Source of the DNA: an uncultured Acidobacteriota bacterium
GTDB taxonomy: Bacteria > Acidobacteriota > UBA6911 > RPQK01 > JAJDTT01
Direction of reading: 5' to 3'
DNA: 64,000 nucleotides
NCBI GenBank assembly: GCA_951812665.1
Contig: CATOST010000018.1
Coordinates: 62,001 to 126,000, forward strand
Part shown: in pieces, positions 8,638 through 16,720 of the stretch
How positions within the stretch are numbered: the first letter of the stretch is position 1
How the letters are laid out: each line of letters begins with the position of its first letter
Notes under the pieces: generated by a model
What the model saw: the letters and a program-made list of their open reading frames with translations, nothing else
Database searches by the model: none
Told to the model about the DNA's origin: nothing
Translations under genes and position numbers: made by a program

Positions 8638-8995
8638 TTCTTCCATTAGGATTATCCCTTCTCCGGCATGATTGGGAATGAGCGGTGGGCGAAAGAGGGT
8701 GCAGTAATCTGCCCTCGCCACGACCGCTCGGCCTTTCGTGCGGAACTGTTCCCGGCCGCACCGGAGCCTCTGGTCATGACGGCCGACCGTGCGCCCTTGC
8801 GGAATTAATGTCAGGGGTGGATGGCTATAATCCATCCCCGAGAAGGGCGTCCCTTGTCCCACCGAGATTCATCAGCCTCTCTCCAATCAACTCGGCAGCG
8901 CCCTTCTCAACCCCTGCCGTCCTCCAACAGATCATTCGACAGGGCGTTACTGTTCGTCATCGGCCGCCGCCGCAGTGCCGGTGAGAACGCCCGGA
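8638..8995. other. Intergenic stretch with no supported gene
   Basis: About 360 bp between the palindromic repeat and the small minus-strand gene. Open frames here read as low-information shadow sequence, and I see no convincing promoter, terminator or RNA gene. Confidence 0.5.
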
Positions 8996-9379
8996 TCATC
9001 CGCGCCTGCCCCGATGGAGCACCACGGTGAAGTCGAAGCGGTCGAGCACGCCATGGATCTTTTCCAGTGTCCGGAGCGGGTCCGCCGGCTCCGGCGTCCG
9101 GTCCACGGCTCTCCGCACCAGGCCGGAGTTGGTGGTCAGCCGTCGCCGGGCCAGGTCGATCTCCACCCAGTGAGTTGCCCCGCGCCGGGGAGGGTCGACA
9201 CCGATCTGCAGCGTATATCCCAGCAACTTCAGGATGGCCGTCGCCGGGTCGGAGGCATCCAGCACGTCGTCCAGGTAGCGGAGCAGGTCCACGGCCAGCC
9301 ACCCGTTCCGGGGGAAAAAAAGGTTGTACCAAGTCCCTTCCAGCCGGAAGCTGAGGGAGCCGGTCTCGGCGGGATCCAT
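8996..9379 (-). CDS. Hypothetical protein, 127 residues
   Basis: ATG at 9379. The sequence reads like a real folded protein (GTWYNLFFPRNGWLAVDLL, then KLLGYTLQIG and HWVEIDLARRRL) rather than shadow sequence, and the C-terminus is HRGRRG. There is no signal peptide, membrane segment or recognised motif. It is divergently oriented to the cox operon. Overlapping frames on both strands look worse. Function unknown. Confidence 0.45.
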   Translation of the reverse strand: MDPAETGSLSFRLEGTWYNLFFPRNGWLAVDLLRYLDDVLDASDPATAILKLLGYTLQIGVDPPRRGATHWVEIDLARRRLTTNSGLVRRAVDRTPEPADPLRTLEKIHGVLDRFDFTVVLHRGRRG

Positions 9380-9545
9380 GCCCGCAGTCTAGTGGTCCGT
9401 CCGCCGTCCGGGAAGGCCCCGATCCTTCTGCGTGCTTTCGTCCTCGCGTCACGTCGGCAATCGTGACTCGGGACCGGTTCCCGAGAATCTGTGCACGACT
9501 CCTCCTCTTCTCTCACTCCTCACTCCTCTTTCCTCACTTCTCGTC

Positions 9546-9573
9546 TTGAATCTGCTCAGGCAGTTGGTACAAT
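9546..9573 (+). promoter_or_regulatory. Probable housekeeping promoter of the cox operon
   Basis: TTGAAT at 9546-9551 and TACAAT at 9568-9573 with 16 bp between. Transcription would start near 9580. A GGAGG at 9587-9591 sits 8 bp before the coxB ATG at 9600, so promoter, ribosome site and start follow in order. Confidence 0.55.
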
Positions 9574-9599
9574 GGCGTCGATTTTTGGAGGCGTGACGC

Positions 9600-10385
9600 A
9601 TGATATTGGCGGTGACGATCTGGATCATCACGATAGTTTCCACGGTACTGATGGTAGGCAAGTACTGGTGGTTTCCCGAAGTGGCCTCGGCGCATGGCAG
9701 CGACCTGGACCGGCAGTTCATGCTGACTCTGGTGGTGACGGGGATCATCTTCATCCTGGCCCAGGTGCTGCTCGGTTACCTCATTGTCCGCTACCGGGAC
9801 CGGGCCGGAAAGGTGGCCCACTATACCCATGGGAGCGAGAAGCTCGAGGTGATCTGGACTCTGGCCACCACCGTGATCTTCTTCGCCATGGTGATTCCGG
9901 GCCAGAGCATCTGGGCCAGCCTCTACCTCTCCGAAACCCCTGAGGACGCCGTCCGCATCGAGGTGACCGGACAGCAGTTCGCCTGGAACATGAGATATCC
10001 CGGCGCCGACGGCGAGTTCGGGAAGTTGGCCACGGAACTGATCGACGACGAAGGGGGCAATCCATTGGGATTGGACCGTTCCGATGCCGCCGCCCAGGAT
10101 GACCTGGTCGTTCCCATCATGGCGGTGCCCTTGGGCAAGCCGGTGGAACTGCTCCTGCGCTCCAAGGACGTGACCCACGCCTTCTCGGTACGGGAACTGC
10201 GGGTCAAGCAGGACCTGGTTCCGGGCCTGCTCATCCCGGTTCAGTTCACCGCCACCAGGACCGGTCGATTTGAGATCGCCTGCGCCGAGCTGTGCGGGCT
10301 GCAGCATTACAACATGCGGAGTTTTCTGGAGGTGCTTTCGGAGGCGGACTTCGCCCAGTGGCTGAAGGATCAGGCTGAAGAATAG
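9600..10385 (+). CDS. coxB: Cytochrome c oxidase subunit II
   Basis: A 261-residue protein with two N-terminal membrane helices (about 2-22 and 42-62) and a periplasmic cupredoxin domain. The CuA site is complete: a His in THAFSV, then CAELCGLQHYNM (Cys228, Cys232, His236, Met239). It accepts electrons from cytochrome c and passes them to subunit I. There is no fused cytochrome c domain, so it is not a caa3-type subunit II and needs an external donor, perhaps the octaheme cytochrome encoded downstream. It is the first gene of the operon, with an SD and promoter just upstream. Confidence 0.95.
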   Translation: MILAVTIWIITIVSTVLMVGKYWWFPEVASAHGSDLDRQFMLTLVVTGIIFILAQVLLGYLIVRYRDRAGKVAHYTHGSEKLEVIWTLATTVIFFAMVIPGQSIWASLYLSETPEDAVRIEVTGQQFAWNMRYPGADGEFGKLATELIDDEGGNPLGLDRSDAAAQDDLVVPIMAVPLGKPVELLLRSKDVTHAFSVRELRVKQDLVPGLLIPVQFTATRTGRFEIACAELCGLQHYNMRSFLEVLSEADFAQWLKDQAEE

Positions 10386-10415
10386 GGTGCCGGAGACGCA
10401 GGGAGTGTGACCGAT

Positions 10416-12194
10416 ATGGCAGAAGAGGTTCAGACGCACGCCGCCCACCACGAAGCGCCGTCAGGCTGGGTTCGAAAGTACATCTTCAGCACCGACCACA
10501 AGGTGATCGGGATCCAGTACTACCTGCTGGCTCTGTTCTCGGTTCTGCTGGGAGTGGGATTGTCGGTGCTGATTCGATTGAATCTGGCCTGGCCGGGCAC
10601 CGAGTTCTCGATTCTGGGAACCCTGTTTCCGGAGGGGGCCCCGGGCGGAATCATGACCCCCGAGTTCTATCTGGCCATGCTCACCATGCATGGGACCATC
10701 ATGGTCTTCTTCGTCCTCACCACGGCCCCTCAGGGCGGCTTCGGGAACTACTTCCTTCCCATCCAGATCGGCGCCGACGACATGGCCTTTCCCGTCCTCA
10801 ACATGCTCTCGTTCTGGATCACTTTCCTGGCGTTGGGCGTTCTCATGGCCGCTTTCTTCGTGGAAGGGGGCGCGCCCATCTCGGGATGGACGGCCTATCC
10901 TCCCCTGAGCGCGCTGGGAGAGATCGCCGGGCCGGGACTGGGGACGGGACAGAGTCTCTGGGTGGTGAGCATCGCCCTGTTCTGCGTGGCCTCGCTGTTG
11001 GGCGCCCTGAACTTCATCACCACCACCATCGACATGCGGGCCAAGGGCCTGACCATGATGCGCCTGCCGTTGACGGTCTGGGCCTGGTTCGTCACCGCCA
11101 TCCTGGGCCTGCTGGCCTTCGGAGTGCTGCTGGCCGCGGGAGTCCTGCTGCTACTGGACCGGTGGGCCGGGACCAGCTTTTTCATTCCCGGCGGCTTGGT
11201 GGTGAGTGACCAGGCGATCGATCACAAGGGCGGATCGCCCCTGCTCTGGCAGCATCTGTTCTGGTTCTTCGGCCATCCCGAGGTTTACATCGCCATCCTT
11301 CCGGGGATGGGGGCCGTATCCCACATCCTCGCCACCTTCGCCCGCAAGCCGGTTTTCGGATACAAGGCCATGGCCTTCGCCCTCATCGGCATCGGCGCGG
11401 TGAGCTTCATCGTCTGGGGCCACCACATGTTCCTGAGCGGGATGAGCCCCTACACCGCCATCGTATTCTCCCTGACCACCACCGCGGTGGCCGTCCCGTC
11501 GGCCATCAAGACCTTCAACTGGCTGGGGACCCTCTGGGGCGGGCGGATCCAGTTCACCACCGCCATGCTCTACGCCCTGGGTTTCGTCTCCCTGTTCGTG
11601 AGCGGCGGCCTGACCGGCCTTTTCCTGAACCAGCCCGCGGTGGACGTCTACCTCCACGACACCTACTTCGTGGTGGGCCACTTCCACATGATCATGGGTG
11701 TGGCCGCCATCTTCGGCATCTTCGCCGCCACCTACTACTGGTTCTCCAAGATGTTCGGGCGGCATCTGAGCGAGTTCTGGGGCAAAGTCCACTTCTGGTT
11801 CACCTTCGTCGGGGTCTACTGTATCTTCATGCCCATGCACAATCTGGGGATCGGGGGGCAACCTCGGCGCTATGCTGAACTGACGGCCTTCGATTTTCTG
11901 CAGCCCCTGGTTTCGCTGCAGCAGTTCATCACCGTCGCCGCCTTGATCACGGCGACCGCCCAGATCATCTTCGTGGCAAACTTCGTCTACAGCCTGTTCA
12001 AGGGCCGGGTGGCGGAAAGGAACCCCTGGCGGGCAACCACCATCGAGTGGGAGGTCCCCTCTCCTCCGCCCCATGACAACTTCGGCGGCAAGTTTCCGGT
12101 CGTGCATCGTGGCCCCTACGAGTACAGCGTCCCGGGCGCCAAGGAAGATTTCGTTCCTCAAACCGCTCCCGACGCAGAGGCGACCACCGGCTAA
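10416..12194 (+). CDS. coxA: Cytochrome c oxidase subunit I
   Basis: A 592-residue heme-copper oxidase core with about 12 membrane helices. Visible landmarks are FGHPEVYIAILPG with the Tyr-His cross-link region, WGHHMFLSGM (CuB histidines), VPSAIKTFNW (the K-channel lysine) and VGHFHMIMG (the heme ligands). It reduces oxygen at the heme a3/CuB centre and pumps protons. ATG 10416 is preferred because GGGAG lies 10 bp upstream; GTG 10407 is in frame but too close to it. It lies 30 bp after coxB. Confidence 0.96.
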   Translation: MAEEVQTHAAHHEAPSGWVRKYIFSTDHKVIGIQYYLLALFSVLLGVGLSVLIRLNLAWPGTEFSILGTLFPEGAPGGIMTPEFYLAMLTMHGTIMVFFVLTTAPQGGFGNYFLPIQIGADDMAFPVLNMLSFWITFLALGVLMAAFFVEGGAPISGWTAYPPLSALGEIAGPGLGTGQSLWVVSIALFCVASLLGALNFITTTIDMRAKGLTMMRLPLTVWAWFVTAILGLLAFGVLLAAGVLLLLDRWAGTSFFIPGGLVVSDQAIDHKGGSPLLWQHLFWFFGHPEVYIAILPGMGAVSHILATFARKPVFGYKAMAFALIGIGAVSFIVWGHHMFLSGMSPYTAIVFSLTTTAVAVPSAIKTFNWLGTLWGGRIQFTTAMLYALGFVSLFVSGGLTGLFLNQPAVDVYLHDTYFVVGHFHMIMGVAAIFGIFAATYYWFSKMFGRHLSEFWGKVHFWFTFVGVYCIFMPMHNLGIGGQPRRYAELTAFDFLQPLVSLQQFITVAALITATAQIIFVANFVYSLFKGRVAERNPWRATTIEWEVPSPPPHDNFGGKFPVVHRGPYEYSVPGAKEDFVPQTAPDAEATTG

Positions 12195-12197
12195 AAG

Positions 12198-12866
12198 ATG
12201 GCAATCGTCGCACCACCTCCCCCTCCCAAGACCGCCGTCCGTGAATTGGACCCCGGCGGTCCTGCGCTGCCCGGCGCTCCGGCCCTGCCCCTTGGGCGCG
12301 GAGGCCGGGGCGATTCCTGGACAGGACGTCCAGGAGTTCCCGAGCATCGCTACTACACCGGAATGCTGGTGCTGATGGCAGGGGTGACCATGCTGTTCGC
12401 CGCCTTCACCAGCGCTTACATCATACGCAAGGGGATCTCGGAGGATTGGCGCCCGACGGCGTTTCCCGCCCTGGTCTGGGTGAACACGCTGTTTCTGCTG
12501 GCCAGCAGCCTGACGCTGGAGAGGGCCCGGAGGCACTACGGCGACACGGCCGCCCTGGCCAGATGGTGGCTGGCGGCGACCGGCCTCGGCGTCGCCTTTC
12601 TATTGGGGCAGCTCGTGGTCTGGCAGCAGCTGGCCGGTGCCGGAATCTATCTGCGCACCAACCCCAGCAGCGCCTTCTTCTACATCCTGACCGGCGCCCA
12701 CGGCGTCCATCTCCTGGGCGGTGTGGCGGCTCTGGCCTATTTCTCCCGAAGGCTGCTGCAGGATCGTCCGCCGACCCGCACTGTCCTCAACGTCACGGCC
12801 ATCTACTGGCATTTCCTGGATGGACTCTGGGTCTATCTTCTGTTGTTCATTTTCCTCTGGAGGTAA
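12198..12866 (+). CDS. coxC: Cytochrome c oxidase subunit III-like protein, first copy
   Basis: A 222-residue protein with a proline-rich N-terminal tail of about 50 residues followed by five membrane helices. GAHGVHLLGGVAAL and the terminal IYWHFLDGLWVYLLLFIFLW are typical of subunit III. It starts 3 bp after the coxA stop and is followed 3 bp later by a second subunit III gene. The long N-terminal tail is unusual. Subunit III stabilises the proton-pumping core. Confidence 0.88.
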   Translation: MAIVAPPPPPKTAVRELDPGGPALPGAPALPLGRGGRGDSWTGRPGVPEHRYYTGMLVLMAGVTMLFAAFTSAYIIRKGISEDWRPTAFPALVWVNTLFLLASSLTLERARRHYGDTAALARWWLAATGLGVAFLLGQLVVWQQLAGAGIYLRTNPSSAFFYILTGAHGVHLLGGVAALAYFSRRLLQDRPPTRTVLNVTAIYWHFLDGLWVYLLLFIFLWR

Positions 12867-12869
12867 TGG

Positions 12870-13493
12870 ATGGCTCAGCAGGCACACGACGCGAGCATTT
12901 CCGATTGGGCGGGGGGGCGTTCCCCCTTCGCCGTCGGTTCCAAGAAGCTGGGGATGTGGCTCTTCATCCTCTCCGACACTTTGACCTTCACCGCGCTGCT
13001 GGTGGCCTACACCTACGTCCGAGTCGCCAACGAGGGCTGGCCCCGCCCCTTCGAGCCGGCGAGCATCGCGCTGGCTTTGGTCATGACCTTCTGCCTGCTC
13101 TCCAGTTCGCTGACCATGGTCCTGGCCGTCGCCGCCGCGCACCGCGGGGATCGATCGACGGCGGCAAAGTGGATCTGGGCCACCATCGCGGGAGGGCTGG
13201 CCTTCATCGTGCTCCACGCCACCGAATGGATGCAGTTGATCCAACATGGAGTCACTCCGTTCGGCAACCCCTGGGGAGTTCCGTTGTTCGGGGCCACCTT
13301 CTTCACCTTGACCGGGCTCCATATGACACACGTGACCGCCGGCGTCATCTATCTGGGGATCGTGGCCTGGGGGTTCAAGGGCGGTCGGTTCAACTCCGAG
13401 GACGTCGAGGTGAGCGGCCTCTACTGGCACTTCGTGGACCTGGTGTGGATGTTCATCTTCCCCCTGGTCTACCTGCTGTCCAACGTAATCTGA
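12870..13493 (+). CDS. coxC: Cytochrome c oxidase subunit III-like protein, second copy
   Basis: A 207-residue membrane protein with about five helices. GLHMTHVTAGVIYLG and YWHFVDLVWMFIFPLVYL match the C-terminal half of subunit III. It keeps a Glu in the HATEWMQLI helix. It is clearly related to the preceding gene but lacks that copy's proline-rich tail. Both lie between coxA and coxD, so both are probably part of one oxidase. Confidence 0.9.
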   Translation: MAQQAHDASISDWAGGRSPFAVGSKKLGMWLFILSDTLTFTALLVAYTYVRVANEGWPRPFEPASIALALVMTFCLLSSSLTMVLAVAAAHRGDRSTAAKWIWATIAGGLAFIVLHATEWMQLIQHGVTPFGNPWGVPLFGATFFTLTGLHMTHVTAGVIYLGIVAWGFKGGRFNSEDVEVSGLYWHFVDLVWMFIFPLVYLLSNVI

Positions 13494-13514
13494 GATCCGG
13501 AGAAAGGCGAGTCC

Positions 13515-13811
13515 ATGAGTGACGAACATTCCCACAATCGGCTCTATCTGACGGTTTGGGTGGTGCTCTTGGTGGTGACCGTCGTGGAGGTGGTGCTGGC
13601 TTACATCAACCTCTCGATCATGCTCATGTTGTCCACGCTGGTGATCCTTTCCTTCTTCAAGGCGGGTCTCATCGTGGCCTACTTCATGCACCTGCGTTTC
13701 GAGAAGTTCAGCCTCTTCGTCTCCCTGATTCCCATGCTGCTGGTCTGTGTCATTCTGATGCTGGCGTTTCCGCTTCCGGACGGGGTCCGGGTGTTGGAGT
13801 TGAAGCCTTAG
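13515..13811 (+). CDS. coxD: Cytochrome c oxidase subunit IV (CtaF/CoxD family)
   Basis: A 98-residue protein with three membrane helices. YFMHLRFE after the second helix is the signature of prokaryotic subunit IV. ATG 13515 follows a ribosome site (GGAGAAAGG) and lies 21 bp after the second coxC gene. It probably supports oxidase assembly or stability. Confidence 0.9.
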   Translation: MSDEHSHNRLYLTVWVVLLVVTVVEVVLAYINLSIMLMLSTLVILSFFKAGLIVAYFMHLRFEKFSLFVSLIPMLLVCVILMLAFPLPDGVRVLELKP

Positions 13812-13831
13812 TGGACAATAGCCGGGGGAAA

Positions 13832-14053
13832 ATGGTCCAAGTTCTGCGCCGCGCCGCGTTCACCATGGCGGCTGTCGGGATGATTTCCTGGGTGGATTCC
13901 GAACTATTGGCCCAAGGGTGCGCCATGTGCAGGAGTTCGGCCCAGGTACTGGGCCAGTTTTCGACTTTGAATGCCGGGATCCTGGTGCTCGGGGTGCCGC
14001 CCATGATGATCCTGGCCCTGTTCCTTTATCTGGCCTTTCGTCAACGGCCCTGA
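13832..14053 (+). CDS. Small membrane protein with a CxxC motif
   Basis: A 73-residue protein from ATG 13832; an in-frame GTG at 13811 overlaps the coxD stop. It has an N-terminal helix (TMAAVGMISWV), then GCAMCRSSAQVLG with a CxxC pair, then a hydrophobic helix (LNAGILVLGVPPMMILALFL). Its place at the end of the cox genes suggests a role in oxidase assembly, for example copper or thiol handling, but I do not recognise the family. Confidence 0.6.
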   Translation: MVQVLRRAAFTMAAVGMISWVDSELLAQGCAMCRSSAQVLGQFSTLNAGILVLGVPPMMILALFLYLAFRQRP

Positions 14054-14114
14054 AGCGGCCAAAGGCTCTCGCTGGTGGACCTGGGCGCTTGGCCAAGACC
14101 CGGCCGTGGCGCTC

Positions 14115-14143
14115 TTGACAAGGTCTGGCGGAGGATGTTTTAA
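14115..14143 (+). promoter_or_regulatory. Possible promoter of the Rieske/cytochrome b operon
   Basis: A perfect TTGACA at 14115-14120 is followed after 17 bp by TTTTAA, a weak -10. It sits in the 167-bp gap before the Rieske gene, the longest gap in this block, and would give the bc genes their own start. Confidence 0.4.
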
Positions 14144-14220
14144 CAGTCCGGGAACTGTCGAAGACGCCGGGTGGGAGTCAAGTCGAATCGTTGTTCTGAA
14201 ACCTGCGAGTTGGATCAAGA

Positions 14221-14748
14221 ATGCCAGTAAGAAAAGTGACTCGGTCGGATAAAGATACCAAGAGCGAGAGACGCCTGATCCGGCGCCGCAAGTTTGCATT
14301 TGCCAGCATATTCACCTTTCTGGCCGCCAATTTCTTCATGACCTTGCGGTTCTTCTTCCCGCGCACCTTGTTCGAGCCCAAGACCAGCTTCAAGGTGGGC
14401 TATCCGAGCGATTTCGGATTCGGTGTGGACACGCGTTTTCAGCAGAAATACCGCATCTGGGTGGTACGCAACGCGGAGGGCATCTTCGTCATTTCCGCCA
14501 TTTGCACCCATTTGGGCTGTACGCCGGACTGGGTTGAAAGCGAGCAGAAGTTCAAATGTCCTTGTCATGGCAGTGGCTACGACAGTGAGGGAAGGAACTT
14601 CGAAGGTCCGGCCCCCCGTCCCATGGACCGGGCCCACGTGGAGTTGGCGCCGGACGGGCAGATCCTGGTGGACGTGAGCCGGGTCTACAAGTGTCCGCCG
14701 GGAGTGCCGTGCGAGTTCCGGGAAGAGGGGTCGTATCTGACCGTCTGA
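14221..14748 (+). CDS. qcrA: Rieske iron-sulfur protein of a bc complex
   Basis: A 175-residue protein with a basic N-terminus, one membrane anchor (about 26-48) and a Rieske domain. The 2Fe-2S ligands are CTHLGC (Cys95, His97) and CPCHGSGY (Cys113, His116). The disulfide cysteines, Cys100 and Cys115, are also present. It takes electrons from quinol and hands them to the cytochrome c partner. It is followed by a split cytochrome b, the b6f-like arrangement. Confidence 0.93.
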   Translation: MPVRKVTRSDKDTKSERRLIRRRKFAFASIFTFLAANFFMTLRFFFPRTLFEPKTSFKVGYPSDFGFGVDTRFQQKYRIWVVRNAEGIFVISAICTHLGCTPDWVESEQKFKCPCHGSGYDSEGRNFEGPAPRPMDRAHVELAPDGQILVDVSRVYKCPPGVPCEFREEGSYLTV

Positions 14749-14798
14749 TCCCGGTTTCGGAGTCCGTCGAACCGTTGGAGATCTGAGCGAGGAAGACC

Positions 14799-15725
14799 AT
14801 GGTCCAGAAAAAACGGGGAAAGGTGGAGCCGGCTCCCCCTCCCGGAAAGCTCAAGTCGCTCCTCAACAAAGTCCAGGCCGTCCTTGATCCCTACATCGGA
14901 TCCTTCGTTGTCAAGGGTAAGGACGATGTCAAAGCGATCCGGCAATACAAGGGGAGTCGACTCTGGAAGTCGGTCTTTCGTCACAAGCTGGACGACACCC
15001 CCCGCAGCCGTTCCCTGGCGGTTCTGACCAACGTCTTTCTGCATCTGCATCCGGCCAAGATCAACCGGGACGCCGTCCGCTTTCGTTTCACCTGGGGCAT
15101 GGGTGGGCTCTCCTTCTACCTCTTTCTGGTCCTGACCATCACCGGCATCTTCCTCATGTTCTACTATCATCCCACCAAGGGTCAGGCGTACGCGGACATC
15201 ATGTTCCTGCACAACGACGTCCCCTTCGGGGGCCTGCTGCGGAACATGCACCGCTGGGCCGCCCATCTGATGATCCTGACGGTCTGGCTCCACATGTTCC
15301 GGGTGTTTCTGACCGGCTCGTACAAGTCGCCGAGGGAGTTCAACTGGACCGTCGGCGTGATCTGCCTGGTCTTGACCCTGCTCCTCTCCTTCACCGGCTA
15401 CCTGTTGCCGGACGATCAACTGGGTTTCTGGGCGGTCACGGTGGGGACCAACATGGCCCGCGCCACGCCCCTGCTGGGCCACGAGGGCCCCTTCGGTCCC
15501 GAGTTGGGGATCACGGCCTACAACGACGTGAGGTTTGCCTTGCTGGGTGGTTCCATCGTGGATGCCAACGCCCTGTTGCGGGCCTACATCTGGCATTGCA
15601 TCGCCATCCCCTTCTTGCTGGTGGCATTTTTGGCCGTCCATTTCTGGCGGGTGCGAAAGGACGGAAGCATCTCCGGTCCGGCGCCGGTCATGTTGGAATC
15701 GGAGATCAAGCGCGTCAGGAGGTGA
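14799..15725 (+). CDS. qcrB: Cytochrome b, N-terminal (b6-like) subunit
   Basis: A 308-residue protein with an unusually long soluble N-terminal extension of about 100 residues before the membrane part. The heme-binding helices carry NMHRWAAHLMILTVWLHMFR and WHCIAIPFLL...VHFWRVR, giving the four axial histidines. TGSYKSPREFNW is the conserved loop. There is no C-terminal quinol-site half; that is the next gene. It oxidises quinol and shuttles electrons across the membrane. Confidence 0.93.
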   Translation: MVQKKRGKVEPAPPPGKLKSLLNKVQAVLDPYIGSFVVKGKDDVKAIRQYKGSRLWKSVFRHKLDDTPRSRSLAVLTNVFLHLHPAKINRDAVRFRFTWGMGGLSFYLFLVLTITGIFLMFYYHPTKGQAYADIMFLHNDVPFGGLLRNMHRWAAHLMILTVWLHMFRVFLTGSYKSPREFNWTVGVICLVLTLLLSFTGYLLPDDQLGFWAVTVGTNMARATPLLGHEGPFGPELGITAYNDVRFALLGGSIVDANALLRAYIWHCIAIPFLLVAFLAVHFWRVRKDGSISGPAPVMLESEIKRVRR

Positions 15726-15784
15726 GCTCGCCTACAGGCAGACCCTGTCGCGGGCTGCCTGCCGGGTGAAGCGAGGACATAGAC

Positions 15785-16720
15785 ATGGATTGGCATCAGC
15801 TCTGGACGATCGTCTCCCTGCCCGACAACATTCCCATTGTGGCCATGATCGTGCTGGTCCCCTTCTTCACTTGGTACGCGTTCCGGCAGGCGTTTGCGAC
15901 CGACCGGTTGATCGTCGAGTTGGAGGCCGATCCCAAGGCGGCCCGGGGCCATTACCGGAAGATCGAGCCGTATCGGAAAGGTTGGGAGCGGAAGCTCCAC
16001 GTCTGGCCTTATCTGTTGAGGGTGGAATTGCTGGCCACCGTGATCGTCACGGTGATTCTGATGGTCTGGTCCATCACCCTAAACGCCCCTTTGGAGGAGC
16101 CGGCCAATCCCAACCTGACCATGAACCCGTCCAAGGCGCCATGGTATTTCCTGGGCCTGCAGGAGATGCTGGTCTATTTCGATCCCTGGATCGCCGGGGT
16201 CCTGATGCCGACGCTCATCATCATCGGACTGATGGCCATCCCCTACATCGACACCAACCCTCTGGGGAACGGTTACTACACGTTCCGCCAGAGGAAATTC
16301 GCCATCCTGGCCTTCTGTTTCGGTTTTCTGGTTCTGTGGAGCGTCATGATCGTCATCGGGACCTTCATCCGCGGGCCGGGCTGGATGTGGTTCTGGCCCG
16401 GGGCCACCTGGGACCATCACCGTCTCGTCTTCGAGACCAACCGGGACCTGCATGAGTTGCTGGGCATCACCCAGCAGCCATTCGTGGCGATCGTGGGCGC
16501 CGTCGCCATCGGTCTCTATCTGGCGGTCTTCGGCTTTCTCCTCCACAAGCTGATCCTTTCCACGGAGTTCAATCGGAAGATCTACGCCAGGATGACACTG
16601 ATCCAGTACGTCCTCCTCCAGACCCTGCTGCTGATCATGGTGGCGCTTCCTATCAAGATCATTCTCCGTTTGGTTTTTCGCATCAAAAACGTCTGGGTAA
16701 CCCCATGGTTCAACGTTTGA
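15785..16720 (+). CDS. Cytochrome b, C-terminal (subunit IV-like) subunit
   Basis: A 311-residue protein with about seven membrane helices. NPSKAPWYFLGLQEM is the quinol-oxidation loop; the usual PEWY is here APWY, so the conserved Glu is missing at that position. It pairs with the b6-like subunit just upstream. The last 16 bp overlap the start of the octaheme cytochrome gene, so the two are translated together and probably form one complex. Confidence 0.88.
   Translation: MDWHQLWTIVSLPDNIPIVAMIVLVPFFTWYAFRQAFATDRLIVELEADPKAARGHYRKIEPYRKGWERKLHVWPYLLRVELLATVIVTVILMVWSITLNAPLEEPANPNLTMNPSKAPWYFLGLQEMLVYFDPWIAGVLMPTLIIIGLMAIPYIDTNPLGNGYYTFRQRKFAILAFCFGFLVLWSVMIVIGTFIRGPGWMWFWPGATWDHHRLVFETNRDLHELLGITQQPFVAIVGAVAIGLYLAVFGFLLHKLILSTEFNRKIYARMTLIQYVLLQTLLLIMVALPIKIILRLVFRIKNVWVTPWFNV

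Noticed and set aside
8907..9466. Alternative longer frames over the 8996-9379 gene
   Set aside because: Composition is Arg/Pro/Gly-rich shadow; the 127-residue frame is the only protein-like one.
9380..9545. Gene or RNA in the gap before coxB
   Set aside because: No supported frame, hairpin or tRNA-like structure; only the promoter at its end is convincing.
11151..12536. 461-codon minus-strand frame across coxA/coxC
   Set aside because: Shadow of the oxidase genes; His/Gly/Glu-rich with no recognisable fold.
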